Source: Clostridiales bacterium (lineage in GTDB: Bacteria; Bacillota; Clostridia; Christensenellales; Pumilibacteraceae). Taken from it: DNA of 64,000 nucleotides. How positions within the stretch are numbered: the stretch's first letter is position 1; each line of letters begins with the position of its first letter. A program made the translations under genes and the position numbers. The stretch covers positions 45,673 through 109,672 of the forward strand of contig SVHU01000005.1 in assembly GCA_015055625.1 (NCBI GenBank), given 5' to 3'. Positions 50,778 through 60,400 of the stretch are shown piece after piece. The notes beneath the pieces are model-generated. The model made no database searches, had not been told where the DNA came from, and saw only the letters and a program-made list of their open reading frames with translations.

Positions 50778-51818
50778 ATGGCTATAATGGAAATTTTATT
50801 GGGTTATAAAATATTTTTCTTTTCCGCTTTGATCTTCCTTGCTGTTGCAATAGGAACTAATAAAAAGCCTTTTTATTACGTATCGCTAGGCTGTATTAGT
50901 GTGTGCGTTGTTTGGGACTTAGTTAATATTATTAGAGGCACGAATTATTTTAGTGTTCAAAACCAGATCTTTTATATATTTACAAGTCTTGTAGGTTGGG
51001 GATCATTTATTCTTGCGCTGGTTTTGTTGGCAAAAAGCAGTACAAAGAAAGATAACGTAGGTGGCATTATTAATAATACAAACTATCAACCACCCGTTCA
51101 GCCTGAGAAAAACGAGTATGGCTATAACGCAAATCAGCAGTATAACAATCAGCAGTATGGTTATAACGCAAACCAGCAGTATAACAATCAACAGTATGGT
51201 TATAACGCAAACCAGCAATATAACAATGCGCAGTATGGCTATAACGCAAACCAGCAATATAACAATCAGCAGTATGGCTATAATGCAAACCAGCAATATA
51301 ACAATGCGCAGTATGGCTATAACGCAAACCAGCAATATAACAATCAACAGTATGGTTATAACGCAAACCAGCAATATAACAATCAGCAGTACGGTTATAA
51401 CGCAAACCAGCAATATAACAATCAGCAGTATGGTTATAATGCAAACCAGCAGTATAACAATCAGCAGTATGGTTATAATGTAAATCAGCAATATAACAAT
51501 GCGCAGTATGGCTATAATGCAAACCAGCAGTATAACAATCAGCAGTATGGTTATAATGTAAATCAGCAATATAACAATGCGCAGTATGGCTATAACGCAA
51601 ACCAGCAGTATAACAATCAACAGTACGATTATAATGCAAATCAACAATATAATAACGCGCAATATAATAACGCGCAGTATAATAATGCGCAAAACACGTA
51701 TAATCCTGTGGATAATAACGTTGCGCAAAACGACGTAGCTCAGAATAATGCGGATAATTATTCTATCCCCGAGGATATGGATAGTTTTGCTAGCGAAGAC
51801 GAATCTCGTAATAGCTAA
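50778..51818 (+). CDS. Membrane protein with fourteen Tyr/Asn/Gln-rich 13-residue repeats, cassette gene 2
   Basis: The 346-residue protein has about three hydrophobic segments in residues 1-90, resembling the second half of cassette gene 3 (NKKPFYYVSLGCISVCVVWD against SKKALVIVATILVGVVAMWD). From residue 114 come fourteen copies of a 13-residue unit (YGYNANQQYNNQQ or NAQ), then shorter YNNAQ repeats and an acidic end. The composition is prion-like and low complexity; a flexible, self-associating or adhesive tail is inferred. AGGAGG lies 8 nt before ATG 50778; the ATG at 50772 is too close to it. Confidence 0.8.
   Translation: MAIMEILLGYKIFFFSALIFLAVAIGTNKKPFYYVSLGCISVCVVWDLVNIIRGTNYFSVQNQIFYIFTSLVGWGSFILALVLLAKSSTKKDNVGGIINNTNYQPPVQPEKNEYGYNANQQYNNQQYGYNANQQYNNQQYGYNANQQYNNAQYGYNANQQYNNQQYGYNANQQYNNAQYGYNANQQYNNQQYGYNANQQYNNQQYGYNANQQYNNQQYGYNANQQYNNQQYGYNVNQQYNNAQYGYNANQQYNNQQYGYNVNQQYNNAQYGYNANQQYNNQQYDYNANQQYNNAQYNNAQYNNAQNTYNPVDNNVAQNDVAQNNADNYSIPEDMDSFASEDESRNS
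51117..51662 (+). repeat. Fourteen tandem 39-bp repeats in cassette gene 2
   Basis: Fourteen 39-bp units run from 51117 to 51662 without a break in frame. Most changes are silent third-position changes or swap Gln for Ala (CAG or CAA for GCG) in the penultimate position; two units have Val for Ala. The protein sequence is held under constraint while the length can change. Confidence 0.95.
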
Positions 51819-51849
51819 AGATAAATTTTAGGAAAAAGGAAAATAAAAA

Positions 51850-52494
51850 ATGGAAAATATATTTACTAAGGAAACTAAATATCGTCTAGTAAGTTCGATA
51901 CTGTTTTTGATATTTGCTTTTGTTTGTAGATCAATGTTCATAAGAATTGGTTTTTTAGTTGTTGGTGTAATAGGTATACTTACTTGCAACAATCCAAACA
52001 AAAAGACTAAAATTAGCGCAATGGTTATACTAATGTCTTTGTGCGCGCTTCAGTTTATTTATATTATTGTACAAACATCTATTGAAATATCTCGTATAAA
52101 TAATAATTACTATGGTTATTATGATGGCGACTATTATAGAAGGTTAAATTTGTTATATGCAATAAACGATATTTTGTTTGTAACAATAATGCTATCGTCT
52201 GCGTGCTGTTTTGCGATAGGCAATCTTATAAGCAAAAAAGCGTTAGTAATCGTTGCTACAATTTTGGTGGGCGTTGTTGCTATGTGGGATATGTCGTATT
52301 TATGGATGTTTGATTTAGTAATGGGACGTGGTAGTGGTTTTGCTAGTATATTGTCAAATATGTATACGGGCATAATATGTTTTATAATGTATGCGATATT
52401 AGTAGTTGCGTTTATTCTAAATGCAATCACTATAACGTGTCAGCCCAAAGAAATTCCACAGCCTATGTACAACTATAATAATTACGGATATTAA
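51850..52494 (+). CDS. Multi-pass membrane protein, cassette gene 3 (fused form)
   Basis: The 214-residue protein has about six hydrophobic segments. Its first ~75 residues resemble cassette gene 1 and residues ~100-205 resemble the membrane part of gene 2. It ends in a short Tyr/Asn-rich tail (PMYNYNNYGY) that looks like a single unit of gene 2's repeat. No named family is recognised. An AGGAAAA stretch precedes the ATG. Confidence 0.75.
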   Translation: MENIFTKETKYRLVSSILFLIFAFVCRSMFIRIGFLVVGVIGILTCNNPNKKTKISAMVILMSLCALQFIYIIVQTSIEISRINNNYYGYYDGDYYRRLNLLYAINDILFVTIMLSSACCFAIGNLISKKALVIVATILVGVVAMWDMSYLWMFDLVMGRGSGFASILSNMYTGIICFIMYAILVVAFILNAITITCQPKEIPQPMYNYNNYGY

Positions 52495-52506
52495 GAGGAG
52501 GTTAGT

Positions 52507-53112
52507 ATGGAAAAGAAAGTTAAATATAATCTTATATCTTCGATATTCTTTATTCTTGCAGGGGTAGTTGCCATTTATCCGATTTGTATTGGAACTTATA
52601 AATTCGGTTTTTATGGTTCATCGTGGATGACTGAAGGATTGCTTATCTTGTTTTGGGGTATTAGCTATATAGTTTCGGGACTTTTGGGAATTGTAAATAT
52701 TGAGGGGAAAAGTAGAAGGCTTTTAAAAACCTCGGCAATAGTAATGATAGTTTTATCCAGCTTGCAGGTGTTCATTTATTTTATTGCGGCGATAGCGTCG
52801 AGATTTTTTGCAACAGCCTTATATATGTTCTTAGCGTCGCTTTTAATTTCGGCTTTAGGCTTGCTTTATGCAATAGGCTTGCTTGTGGATAAAAAGGGGT
52901 TTAGCATAGCGTCTTTCTCAATAGCTTGCTTTATATTATTTGTAGGACAAATTGTAGTAACGATATTTATGTCTAGACTAGGCATATCGTTTATAGGTCG
53001 TTTTGCAAATAGTGGAGGAGAGTGGATATTCCTTATTTTCATTTTGCTTCTTCCCGCGTTATTGTTTAGTGCAAAAGCTATTGCAAATAAGAATACGATT
53101 AATAACTTTTAA
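52507..53112 (+). CDS. Multi-pass membrane protein, cassette gene 4
   Basis: The 201-residue protein has about six hydrophobic segments and starts MEKKVKYNLISSIFFILAG, close to the start of genes 1 and 3. It lacks the Tyr/Asn tail and the Cys-Pro-Asn-Lys turn is changed to NIEGKSRR. GAGGAGG precedes the ATG 12 bp after gene 3. A strong terminator follows. Confidence 0.75.
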   Translation: MEKKVKYNLISSIFFILAGVVAIYPICIGTYKFGFYGSSWMTEGLLILFWGISYIVSGLLGIVNIEGKSRRLLKTSAIVMIVLSSLQVFIYFIAAIASRFFATALYMFLASLLISALGLLYAIGLLVDKKGFSIASFSIACFILFVGQIVVTIFMSRLGISFIGRFANSGGEWIFLIFILLLPALLFSAKAIANKNTINNF

Positions 53113-53117
53113 TACTA

Positions 53118-53151
53118 AAAAAATACGTTACCGAGCGGTAACGTATTTTTT
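53118..53151. terminator. Bidirectional terminator after the cassette
   Basis: A perfect 15-bp stem (53118-53132 with 53137-53151), loop GAGC, with A- and T-runs on its flanks. Confidence 0.93.
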
Positions 53152-53154
53152 ATT

Positions 53155-54033
53155 TTAGGTCATTTTTACGGGGTGGAACTTGTTTTCCTCTACCGAAATT
53201 TCGTCTATGCAAAGCTCGCGATTGTGTGGGTACTTGTCGCCTATTCTTCTTCTGTGGTACGCAACGTAGTCTACACCGTTGAACGTAAACGCGCTGTTGT
53301 GCCCGGGACCGTCGGCAAGCTCGTCGGCTTTTAATATATCGTCATAGTACGTAAACGAGGAAAGCGGAGTGTCGGCAACGCCTGCTTTTACGCAATACGT
53401 TCCGTTAGTCCAACCGCCCGTAGAGTATAGCAAATGGTATTTGCCTCCCATTTTTCTAACGTACGGAGCTTCTACGTAAGCGTTTGGAGTAAGCTCGATA
53501 AACTTATTATCCTTTGCGCCCTCTACGTCTATCTCGTCAAAGCCGTCCATTGTCGCGTTCATTTTGCATCCTACCAAATGCTTCCATCCGCCATAATAAA
53601 GATAGATGCTTCCGTCGTCGTCTTTAAATAAATGCGCGTCTATGGGTTGAGCGCCAAAGTGGAAAACGTTGAGTAGCGGTCTGCCGTCTTTAAACACGTT
53701 TACAAACGGACCTTCAGGCTTGTCACATACGCCGATATAAAGTCCGCCCGGCTCGTTGTCTTTGTGAATATCGTTCGCAGCGAAAATTAGGTAGTATTTG
53801 CCGTCTTTATCTATAATGGTAGGAGCCCAAATTGCAAAAGTAGCGCCCTTAAACGTGGACATATCCAAAATACTTTCCACCTTTGTAAAAGTCTTAAGGT
53901 CTTCGGTTATTACAACGTCCAGATTGTGCTGATCTTCAAAGGGTAGAGAGCGAGTAACGTACATATAAACTTTGCCGTTGTACACTCTGGATTCGGGATC
54001 TGCGTACCAGCCTTTTATTATGGGATTTTTCAT
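53155..54033 (-). CDS. GH43-family glycosidase
   Basis: The 292-residue protein is a five-bladed propeller with the three GH43 acids: Asp12 in YADPE (base), Asp132 in QPIDAH (pKa modulator) and Glu188 in VEAPYV (acid). It probably releases arabinose or xylose from imported oligosaccharides; it lacks a signal peptide. It is a single-gene unit with its own promoter. Confidence 0.9.
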   Translation of the reverse strand: MKNPIIKGWYADPESRVYNGKVYMYVTRSLPFEDQHNLDVVITEDLKTFTKVESILDMSTFKGATFAIWAPTIIDKDGKYYLIFAANDIHKDNEPGGLYIGVCDKPEGPFVNVFKDGRPLLNVFHFGAQPIDAHLFKDDDGSIYLYYGGWKHLVGCKMNATMDGFDEIDVEGAKDNKFIELTPNAYVEAPYVRKMGGKYHLLYSTGGWTNGTYCVKAGVADTPLSSFTYYDDILKADELADGPGHNSAFTFNGVDYVAYHRRRIGDKYPHNRELCIDEISVEENKFHPVKMT

Positions 54034-54070
54034 AAATGCACCTTCTTTTATAAAGTTATTTGCTTTTATG

Positions 54071-54100
54071 ATTATACCATAATGTAGTAGCTAAAGTCAA
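54071..54100 (-). promoter_or_regulatory. Promoter of the GH43 gene
   Basis: On the minus strand TTGACT (54100-54095), 18-bp spacer, TATAAT (54076-54071) with TGG before it. Confidence 0.75.
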
Positions 54101-54363
54101 CGCTTATTTTTATTTTTTTTAGCGCGTGGGTAAATAAAGCAACAAGTGATAGCAAAGGAAATAGCAAAGAGTGTGTACACAAAGGACAAAACGTTACCAC
54201 GTGTGATCAAAAACATAACTACGTATAGCGCAAACAGCGTACAAAAACTATATACAACGTCTACACAAACGCGAGTGAATACGTTGAATTTTCTGCTTGT
54301 AATAAATGCGAAAAACAGGGCGGAAAGTATGCCCCAAACTATGGAAATTATAGCTTCTGTCAT
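54097..54363 (-). CDS. yabQ: Sporulation protein YabQ-like
   Basis: The 88-residue protein has three hydrophobic segments, a FNVFTRVCVDVVY loop and a basic tail, as in SpoYabQ proteins of the spore outer membrane that are needed for cortex formation in Bacillus. It overlaps yabP by 4 bp, the usual partner. It is shorter than many family members. Confidence 0.78.
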   Translation of the reverse strand: MTEAIISIVWGILSALFFAFITSRKFNVFTRVCVDVVYSFCTLFALYVVMFLITRGNVLSFVYTLFAISFAITCCFIYPRAKKNKNKR

Positions 54364-54623
54364 CCGAAAATTTTCTTAAACGCCGAGGTTTTACTTCCGT
54401 ACTTAAACGCGGAAATTTCGCCCTGCATGCTAAGTGATCCGCTTGTTTCCGAGTATGAGGTAAGTTTCAGCCCCACACCGTTTATAGTAAGCGTCCCTAA
54501 AGTGGTTTGAAGCGTTATGCACGCATCCGTTGCGCTAACAACCTTAGTTATTCCGCTCATAATGCATTTATTACGGTTATCTAGAGTCAATGAGTGCGGT
54601 TTACGTTCTTCGTTTTTATCCAT
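54360..54623 (-). CDS. yabP: Sporulation protein YabP
   Basis: The 87-residue protein matches YabP: HSLTLDNRNKCIMSGI at the start, the TLGTLTINGVGLKL strand pair, and SGSLSMQGEISAFKYG near the end. YabP acts with YabQ in spore formation and is sigma-E controlled in Bacillus. AAGGAGA precedes the ATG. In many Firmicutes yabP-yabQ adjoins divIC; here divIC is 24 kb away. Confidence 0.88.
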   Translation of the reverse strand: MDKNEERKPHSLTLDNRNKCIMSGITKVVSATDACITLQTTLGTLTINGVGLKLTSYSETSGSLSMQGEISAFKYGSKTSAFKKIFG

Positions 54624-54647
54624 AAAAATCTCCTTTTCTTTTTTATG

Positions 54648-54676
54648 ATTTTATGAAAAGAGGGACGCCGTTATGC
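54648..54676 (-). promoter_or_regulatory. Possible sigma-E promoter of yabPQ
   Basis: On the minus strand GCATAAC (54676-54670), 14-bp spacer, CATAAAAT (54655-54648), close to the sigma-E consensus. Confidence 0.45.
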
Positions 54677-54734
54677 TAAAAATAGAGAAAAAGCGAAAAT
54701 TTTTAAGTCTGCACAAAAAATGTAGTTTGTTTGT

Positions 54735-54763
54735 TTGCAAAATTTTTGATTATGTAGTATAAT
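54735..54763 (+). promoter_or_regulatory. Promoter of tex
   Basis: TTGCAA (54735-54740), 17-bp spacer, TATAAT (54758-54763). Confidence 0.7.
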
Positions 54764-54820
54764 TATAAAGTACGGTTTGCATTTTACCGATATGACGGCA
54801 AACCACAAAGGAAACTTTTA

Positions 54821-57193
54821 ATGGACATCAAACTTAAATTAGCAGAAGAATTTAACTTAAGAGCGGACTATGCGTCCAACATCGTAGACCTTATTAATGA
54901 GGGAAACACTATTCCCTTTATCGCGCGTTACCGTAAAGAAATGCATGGTGGTTGCGACGACGAACTTTTGAGAGATTTTGCGGATAGACTTACCTATCTT
55001 ACCAATCTTGAAACGAGAAAGGAAGAAGTAAAGAACAGTATCGAAGGTCAGGGTAAGTGGACGGACGAGCTTGCTATTGCGCTTGCTAACGCCGCTACTA
55101 TGACAGAAGTTGAGGATATTTACCGTCCTTACAAGCAAAAGAAAAAGACCAGAGCTTCGGTTGCTATCGCGCGTGGACTTCAGCCCCTTGCTGACATCAT
55201 TCTTGCTCAGGAAATTCAAGAGGGCGCAATGCTTGCAGTTTGTGAGCCTTACGTTCATATTGACGAAGAGGACGCGGAAAAATCAGTGCCTACCGCTCAA
55301 GACGCATTGCAGGGCGCTTTGGATATTATTGCAGAAACCATTTCCGACGATGCAGAACTTAGAAAGGTTCTTAGAGAATACCTTGTAAAGGAAGGAATGA
55401 TTGCATCTGCGTTCAATCCTAAAATGGAAGACAAGGAAAAGCTTGGTGTATACGAGATGTATAACGAGTACAGTGAAAAGGTTGCAACTCTTCCCTCTCA
55501 CCGTATTTTGGCTCTTAACCGTGGAGAAAAAGAAGAGTGCTTAAAGGTTGATATCGTTGCTGACGAAGAAGGTGCTTTGGCAAAAATTAAGGCGAAGTAC
55601 CTTAAAAACAGCATTTTCAATGAGGCTCTTATTGCAACTATTGCCGATAGCTACGAGCGTCTTATTTTCCCATCTATTGAGCGTGAAGTAAGAAACGACT
55701 TGACTGATAACGCTAACGAGCAGGCTATTAAGATGTTCGAAGTAAATCTTAAGCCTCTTTTGATGCAAGCTCCATTAAAGGGCAAGACTATTATGGGACT
55801 TGACCCTGGATATAGAACAGGTTGTAAGGTTGCAGTTATCGACCAAAACGGTAACCACCTTGACAACACCGTAATCTTTGTTGCGGCAACTTCCGACGAG
55901 AAGATCAATCAGTCTAAAGCTAAGGTTATTTCCCTTATCTTAAAGCACAAGGTTGACGTTATTTCTATCGGTAACGGAACTGCAAGTAAGGAAACGGAAA
56001 TTTTTGTAGCCGACCTTATTAAGGAAAGCCCCCGCCCCATTCAGTATATCGTAGTAAACGAAGCAGGTGCTTCCGTATATTCCGCGTCTAAGCAAGGCAG
56101 CGAAGAATTCCCCGATTTTGACGTAACCGTACGTTCGGCAATCTCTATTGCCCGCCGTCTTATGGATCCGTTGGCTGAGCTTATTAAGATTGACGTAAAA
56201 TCTATTGGTGTTGGACAGTACCAGCACGATATGCCCCAAAAGCGTCTTACCGAAGTTTTGGAGGGCGTTGTAGAGGGTTGTGTTAACAGCGTAGGCGTTG
56301 ACCTTAACACTGCTTCTTACAGCTTACTTTCTTACGTATCTGGTCTTAACCTTTCTATTGCTAAAAACATTGTTGAATATAGAAAAGAAACTCCATTTAC
56401 CAGCAGAGATCAGCTCCTTAAGGTAAAGAAGCTTGGACCTAAGGCTTATGAGCAGTGTGCAGGTTTCTTGCGTATTCCTAACGCTGACAATATCTTGGAT
56501 AACACAGGCGTTCACCCCGAGTCATATGATGCTGCAAAGAAGCTTTTGGATATGTTTGGATACACCGACGAAGACGTGAAGAATAATAACATTACCGATC
56601 TTAAGAACAAAGTTGCGCTTAAGGGTAACGCGGTTGTTGCTAGCGAACTTGGAATTGGCGAAATGACACTTTCGGATATTATCGATGACCTTATCAAGCC
56701 AGGTAGAGATATTCGTGATTCTCTTCCCGCGCCCGTGCTTCGCGCAGACCTTATGGATCTTAACGATCTTAAAGAGGGTATGGAACTTACTGGTACGGTT
56801 AGAAACGTTATTGACTTTGGCGCGTTTGTAGATATTGGCGTGCATCACGACGGTCTTGTTCATATTTCAGAGATTTCCGACGGATATATCAAGCACCCTT
56901 CCGACGTGTTAAAGGTTGGTCAGGTTGTAAAAGTTAAGGTTATCGGTGTAGATTCTGTTAAACAGCGTATCAGCCTTTCTATGAAAGCGGTAGATGGAGG
57001 AATTAAGGTAGAAAAACCTGCCCGCGTAGAAAGAAAGGATAGACCAAACGGCGAAAAGAAGCCCTTTAACAAGAACAATAACAACAATAAGAATAACGGA
57101 CAGCGTTTTGATAAGAGAAACGACAGAAAGCAAAAGCAAGAAGAAGATTTACAAGCAAAGCTTCTCGCTCTTCAAAACAAGTTTAAAAGATAA
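54821..57193 (+). CDS. tex: Tex-family RNA-binding transcription accessory protein
   Basis: The 790-residue protein has the Tex order: N-terminal helical region with PFIARYRKEMHGG, a YqgF/RNase-H-like domain (GLDPGYRTGCKVAVID), helix-hairpin-helix repeats (SLLSYVSGLNLSIAKNIVEYR), and an S1 domain (~645-715, DFGAFVDIGVHHDGLVHIS). Tex binds nucleic acid and has been tied to transcription. A Lys/Asn-rich tail follows the S1 domain, longer than in most relatives. The ATG follows AAAGGAAAC. Confidence 0.96.
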   Translation: MDIKLKLAEEFNLRADYASNIVDLINEGNTIPFIARYRKEMHGGCDDELLRDFADRLTYLTNLETRKEEVKNSIEGQGKWTDELAIALANAATMTEVEDIYRPYKQKKKTRASVAIARGLQPLADIILAQEIQEGAMLAVCEPYVHIDEEDAEKSVPTAQDALQGALDIIAETISDDAELRKVLREYLVKEGMIASAFNPKMEDKEKLGVYEMYNEYSEKVATLPSHRILALNRGEKEECLKVDIVADEEGALAKIKAKYLKNSIFNEALIATIADSYERLIFPSIEREVRNDLTDNANEQAIKMFEVNLKPLLMQAPLKGKTIMGLDPGYRTGCKVAVIDQNGNHLDNTVIFVAATSDEKINQSKAKVISLILKHKVDVISIGNGTASKETEIFVADLIKESPRPIQYIVVNEAGASVYSASKQGSEEFPDFDVTVRSAISIARRLMDPLAELIKIDVKSIGVGQYQHDMPQKRLTEVLEGVVEGCVNSVGVDLNTASYSLLSYVSGLNLSIAKNIVEYRKETPFTSRDQLLKVKKLGPKAYEQCAGFLRIPNADNILDNTGVHPESYDAAKKLLDMFGYTDEDVKNNNITDLKNKVALKGNAVVASELGIGEMTLSDIIDDLIKPGRDIRDSLPAPVLRADLMDLNDLKEGMELTGTVRNVIDFGAFVDIGVHHDGLVHISEISDGYIKHPSDVLKVGQVVKVKVIGVDSVKQRISLSMKAVDGGIKVEKPARVERKDRPNGEKKPFNKNNNNNKNNGQRFDKRNDRKQKQEEDLQAKLLALQNKFKR

Positions 57194-57212
57194 AATTTAT
57201 TAGCGTAATATC

Positions 57213-57264
57213 AAAAAAAGAGTAAACATGTAAAAGCTTAGTCTTTAGTGTTTGCTCTTTTTTT
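57213..57264 (+). terminator. Terminator of tex
   Basis: A 16-bp stem (57213-57228 with 57249-57264, one G-T pair) with a 20-nt loop; the T-run forms the end of the stem. Confidence 0.82.
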
Positions 57265-57331
57265 GTATTGAACGATTTAGTCAAATAGTTTGCAAAAGTA
57301 AAAAAATGGCTATAAAATATCAAAAAATAAC

Positions 57332-57361
57332 TTGCTATTATAAACGTTTTAGATTTATAAT
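57332..57361 (+). promoter_or_regulatory. Promoter of the second giant lipoprotein
   Basis: TTGCTA (57332-57337), 18-bp spacer, TATAAT (57356-57361). Confidence 0.6.
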
Positions 57362-57456
57362 ATAATAGACGAGATATATTCAAAAGGATAATGATGTAAA
57401 AACGGTTATAGAGAAATTTATAATTGGGATTTTTATGTTGATTTATGGAGGAAAGT

Positions 57457-60400
57457 ATGAGTAAAAAGCATTTGTTAAAAGCAGGCATAATCGGGGCATT
57501 GTGTCTTACCGTAACTAGCGTAGGCATTGCGTGTTCGACGGATAACGGAGGAAACAATGATGATAAGCCTACTATAACTAATGAAATGGTTGTTGATATT
57601 GCGGACGTGGAGCTTGAGATTGGTCAGCGTGAAAGGGTTACGGTTGACGTAACTAATATGGAGGGAGAGGAGATTGATTGTAAATGTTCTAATTCTGCCA
57701 TAGCTTTTTACGATAAGCAAAACGGACAGATCGTAGGACTTCAGCCAGGAAACGTAACGTTTACTTTTACGCTTAAGAATAAGCCTTCTATTAGCAAAAC
57801 CATAGATATAACTGTTATTCAAACGACGGAATACACGGTAGTAGTGGGAGATAGCGCTCCTGTTACTATTATGCATGGTGGAAAGATTACAAAACCAGCC
57901 GATCCGTCTTCTTGGCAAGACGAAAAAACGGTATACACTTTTGATTGTTGGGTAAAAGAAGGCACGGATATAGAGTGGGATTTTGATACGCCTGTTACTA
58001 GTAATATCACTCTTGTTGCGAGATGGACTGAAAATGCAAGAAAGTATGCAGTTGACGTAAACGGCAACGTTACGCAGTACGAGTATGGTTCGTATATTCA
58101 AGCCCCTAAAGATCTAGACGATAAGATTACTCAAACGCAAATTTCTACCTTTGACGGCTGGTACGTAAAAGGTACGCTCATTAAGTGGAACTTTGCAACG
58201 GACAAGGTCACTGGCGAAGTGGTTTTAGAGCCTCGTTTTATAGATAGCGTAAGATATTATACTATAACGTATACCGTGGACGGCGAAGTTTATAAGACGG
58301 ACAAGTATGAGTATAACGCACCGCTTATTTTTCCTCAAAATCCTCAAAAGCCGTCTACTGAAGAATACGATTACGTGTTTATAGAATGGGAGGGTGTGAG
58401 TGACGGAACGCTTGTTACCTCTGATATGACGATAGAGGCAGTTTTCGAAGAGCGCCAAAGCTACGTGAACGTGAGTGGTAAGGTGGTTGATAACAACGGC
58501 AAAGCGTTAGTTGCTCAGCTTTATTTTGACGGTAAGAGTGTAGGTAGAAGCGACAGTAGCGGAAATTATTCGATAAAAGTTAAGCCAGACTCTAAAGAGC
58601 ACAATATTACCGCGGTTAGAGATGGATATTATGAGATGGGCGTTAAATTTGTTGTAGACAGCACCGAGGATATATATCTACCTGAGATTGTTACAATGAA
58701 AAGTGGGCTTGTAGGAAAGAACGTTGACCTTGCTTACGATAGGTTTGGTCTTGTACAAGACGTGGATAAGAATTTCGCGCTTAGCGTAAATACTTCGGGA
58801 AATAAAGCCGTAGGTTATACTTTCTTGAAAGGATTAGACGATGGAACTTTAGCCTTTACCTTAAAGTTTAACGATGGTTGCGGTAGCACTGACGGGAAAT
58901 GGGCTGACGCGCTTATTAACATTAATGGAATTATTAGTGATAATAATGGAAAAGATATTGGTTTGGGAATTTCTTCCGCAGGAACGTTAAATACAACAGG
59001 AACAAACCTTGCGCTCAGCTCGCCAACAAATGGCAACGGCAATGTAGGAGCGGTTTTGAACCGTCTTAAAAACGGTGTAACCGACGTAAGTTATAGTTTT
59101 GTTTATGCAAAAGTTAATAGCGAGATATCCTTGTTTGCAAAGTCTTCGCTTATGAATGAGTACGTGTTTATGGGCTCGTATGCGTCAAACGCGTTAGTGG
59201 GTGAGCTTAAGCTTGGATTTGAGATAACTTGTGACAATTCCTCTGCGGTTTTGGCTCTCGACGTTTCAGCTCTTACTTATGGAAGCGTAGAGGATGCTCA
59301 AAAGCTAGTAGATAGCGTAAGAGGTGTAAACTACAAGGTTGTAACTTACGAAGAAAGGGCGGACGGAGGATATGTCGTTAGCGAAGAGATTATAAAGGGA
59401 TACGGCAACGTAACTGTAATTCCTGAAGCAAAAGAGCATTTTGTTCTAAATATCGAAAAGAGCGTGCTTGAAGGCGAGGCAAGCGAAGATTTGGTATTGT
59501 CGGTTTATTATGACCGCGAAAGATTTGACGTAGATTATGTAGTGGACGGCGAGGTTTATAAAACTTTAAGTGTAAGATATGGTCAAACGCCTAAAGCTCC
59601 GTTTATTCCCTCAAAGAGTGGATATACCGCTCGCTGGGATAAAACTATAACAAATTGTAGCGGAAATGAAACAGTTACCGCAATATATGAAGAGAGCGAT
59701 ACTTTTGCGCTTAACGTAAGCGTAGAGAGTAAGAAAATTACTATAAATGGAAAAGATTACGATGCCTATGACTTTAGCGCGCAAGAATTACAAGACGTAA
59801 AAATTACGCTCAAAAAAGATGGCGGAGCGGAGAGTGATTATAATGAGTCCGTTCGACTTGTTCCAGGTAATTACACTATAAAAGTTTCGCATAATGGCAA
59901 CACGTATAGCGAAAACGTGGTAATTTCTGATAGCGACGTTAACGTAACCGTGGGTATAAGTAAGACTAAGCTTGGCGGAAGCGTGGGCGGATTTAGTAGC
60001 TTTGTAAATGGAAATAAAGTATACGTGTCTAACGATGCGGTAAGCTTGAGCCACCACGATTATACTTATAACGATTCTGTTCAGGGTGATAGATATTATA
60101 TCGAAAGCGACATTTTCTTTGACGCGATAGGCGACAAAACTAGCAACGCTATGGTGGGCATTATGCCTGCGGTAAGAAATGAAAAGTTGGAAGGCAGTGG
60201 AGCTGGAAAACTTATCGTGGGCGTAACGCAAGCGGGTAAACTTGCCTATACGTACAAGGGCGGTTGGTCTTATGCGCCCGTTGAGATTGCAGACGTAAAA
60301 GATAAGGTTACGTACAATGGTAATAAATATTCTTACAAGCTCGGAGTTTATAGAAACGGAGCGGACTTTGCCTTGTTTATAAACGGCGAGTATATCGATA

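Noticed and set aside
51003..51728. Minus-strand ORFs of 241 and 189 aa
   Set aside because: Shadows of the 39-bp repeats; the translations are simple Ile/Val/Leu or Tyr/His/Cys periodic strings.
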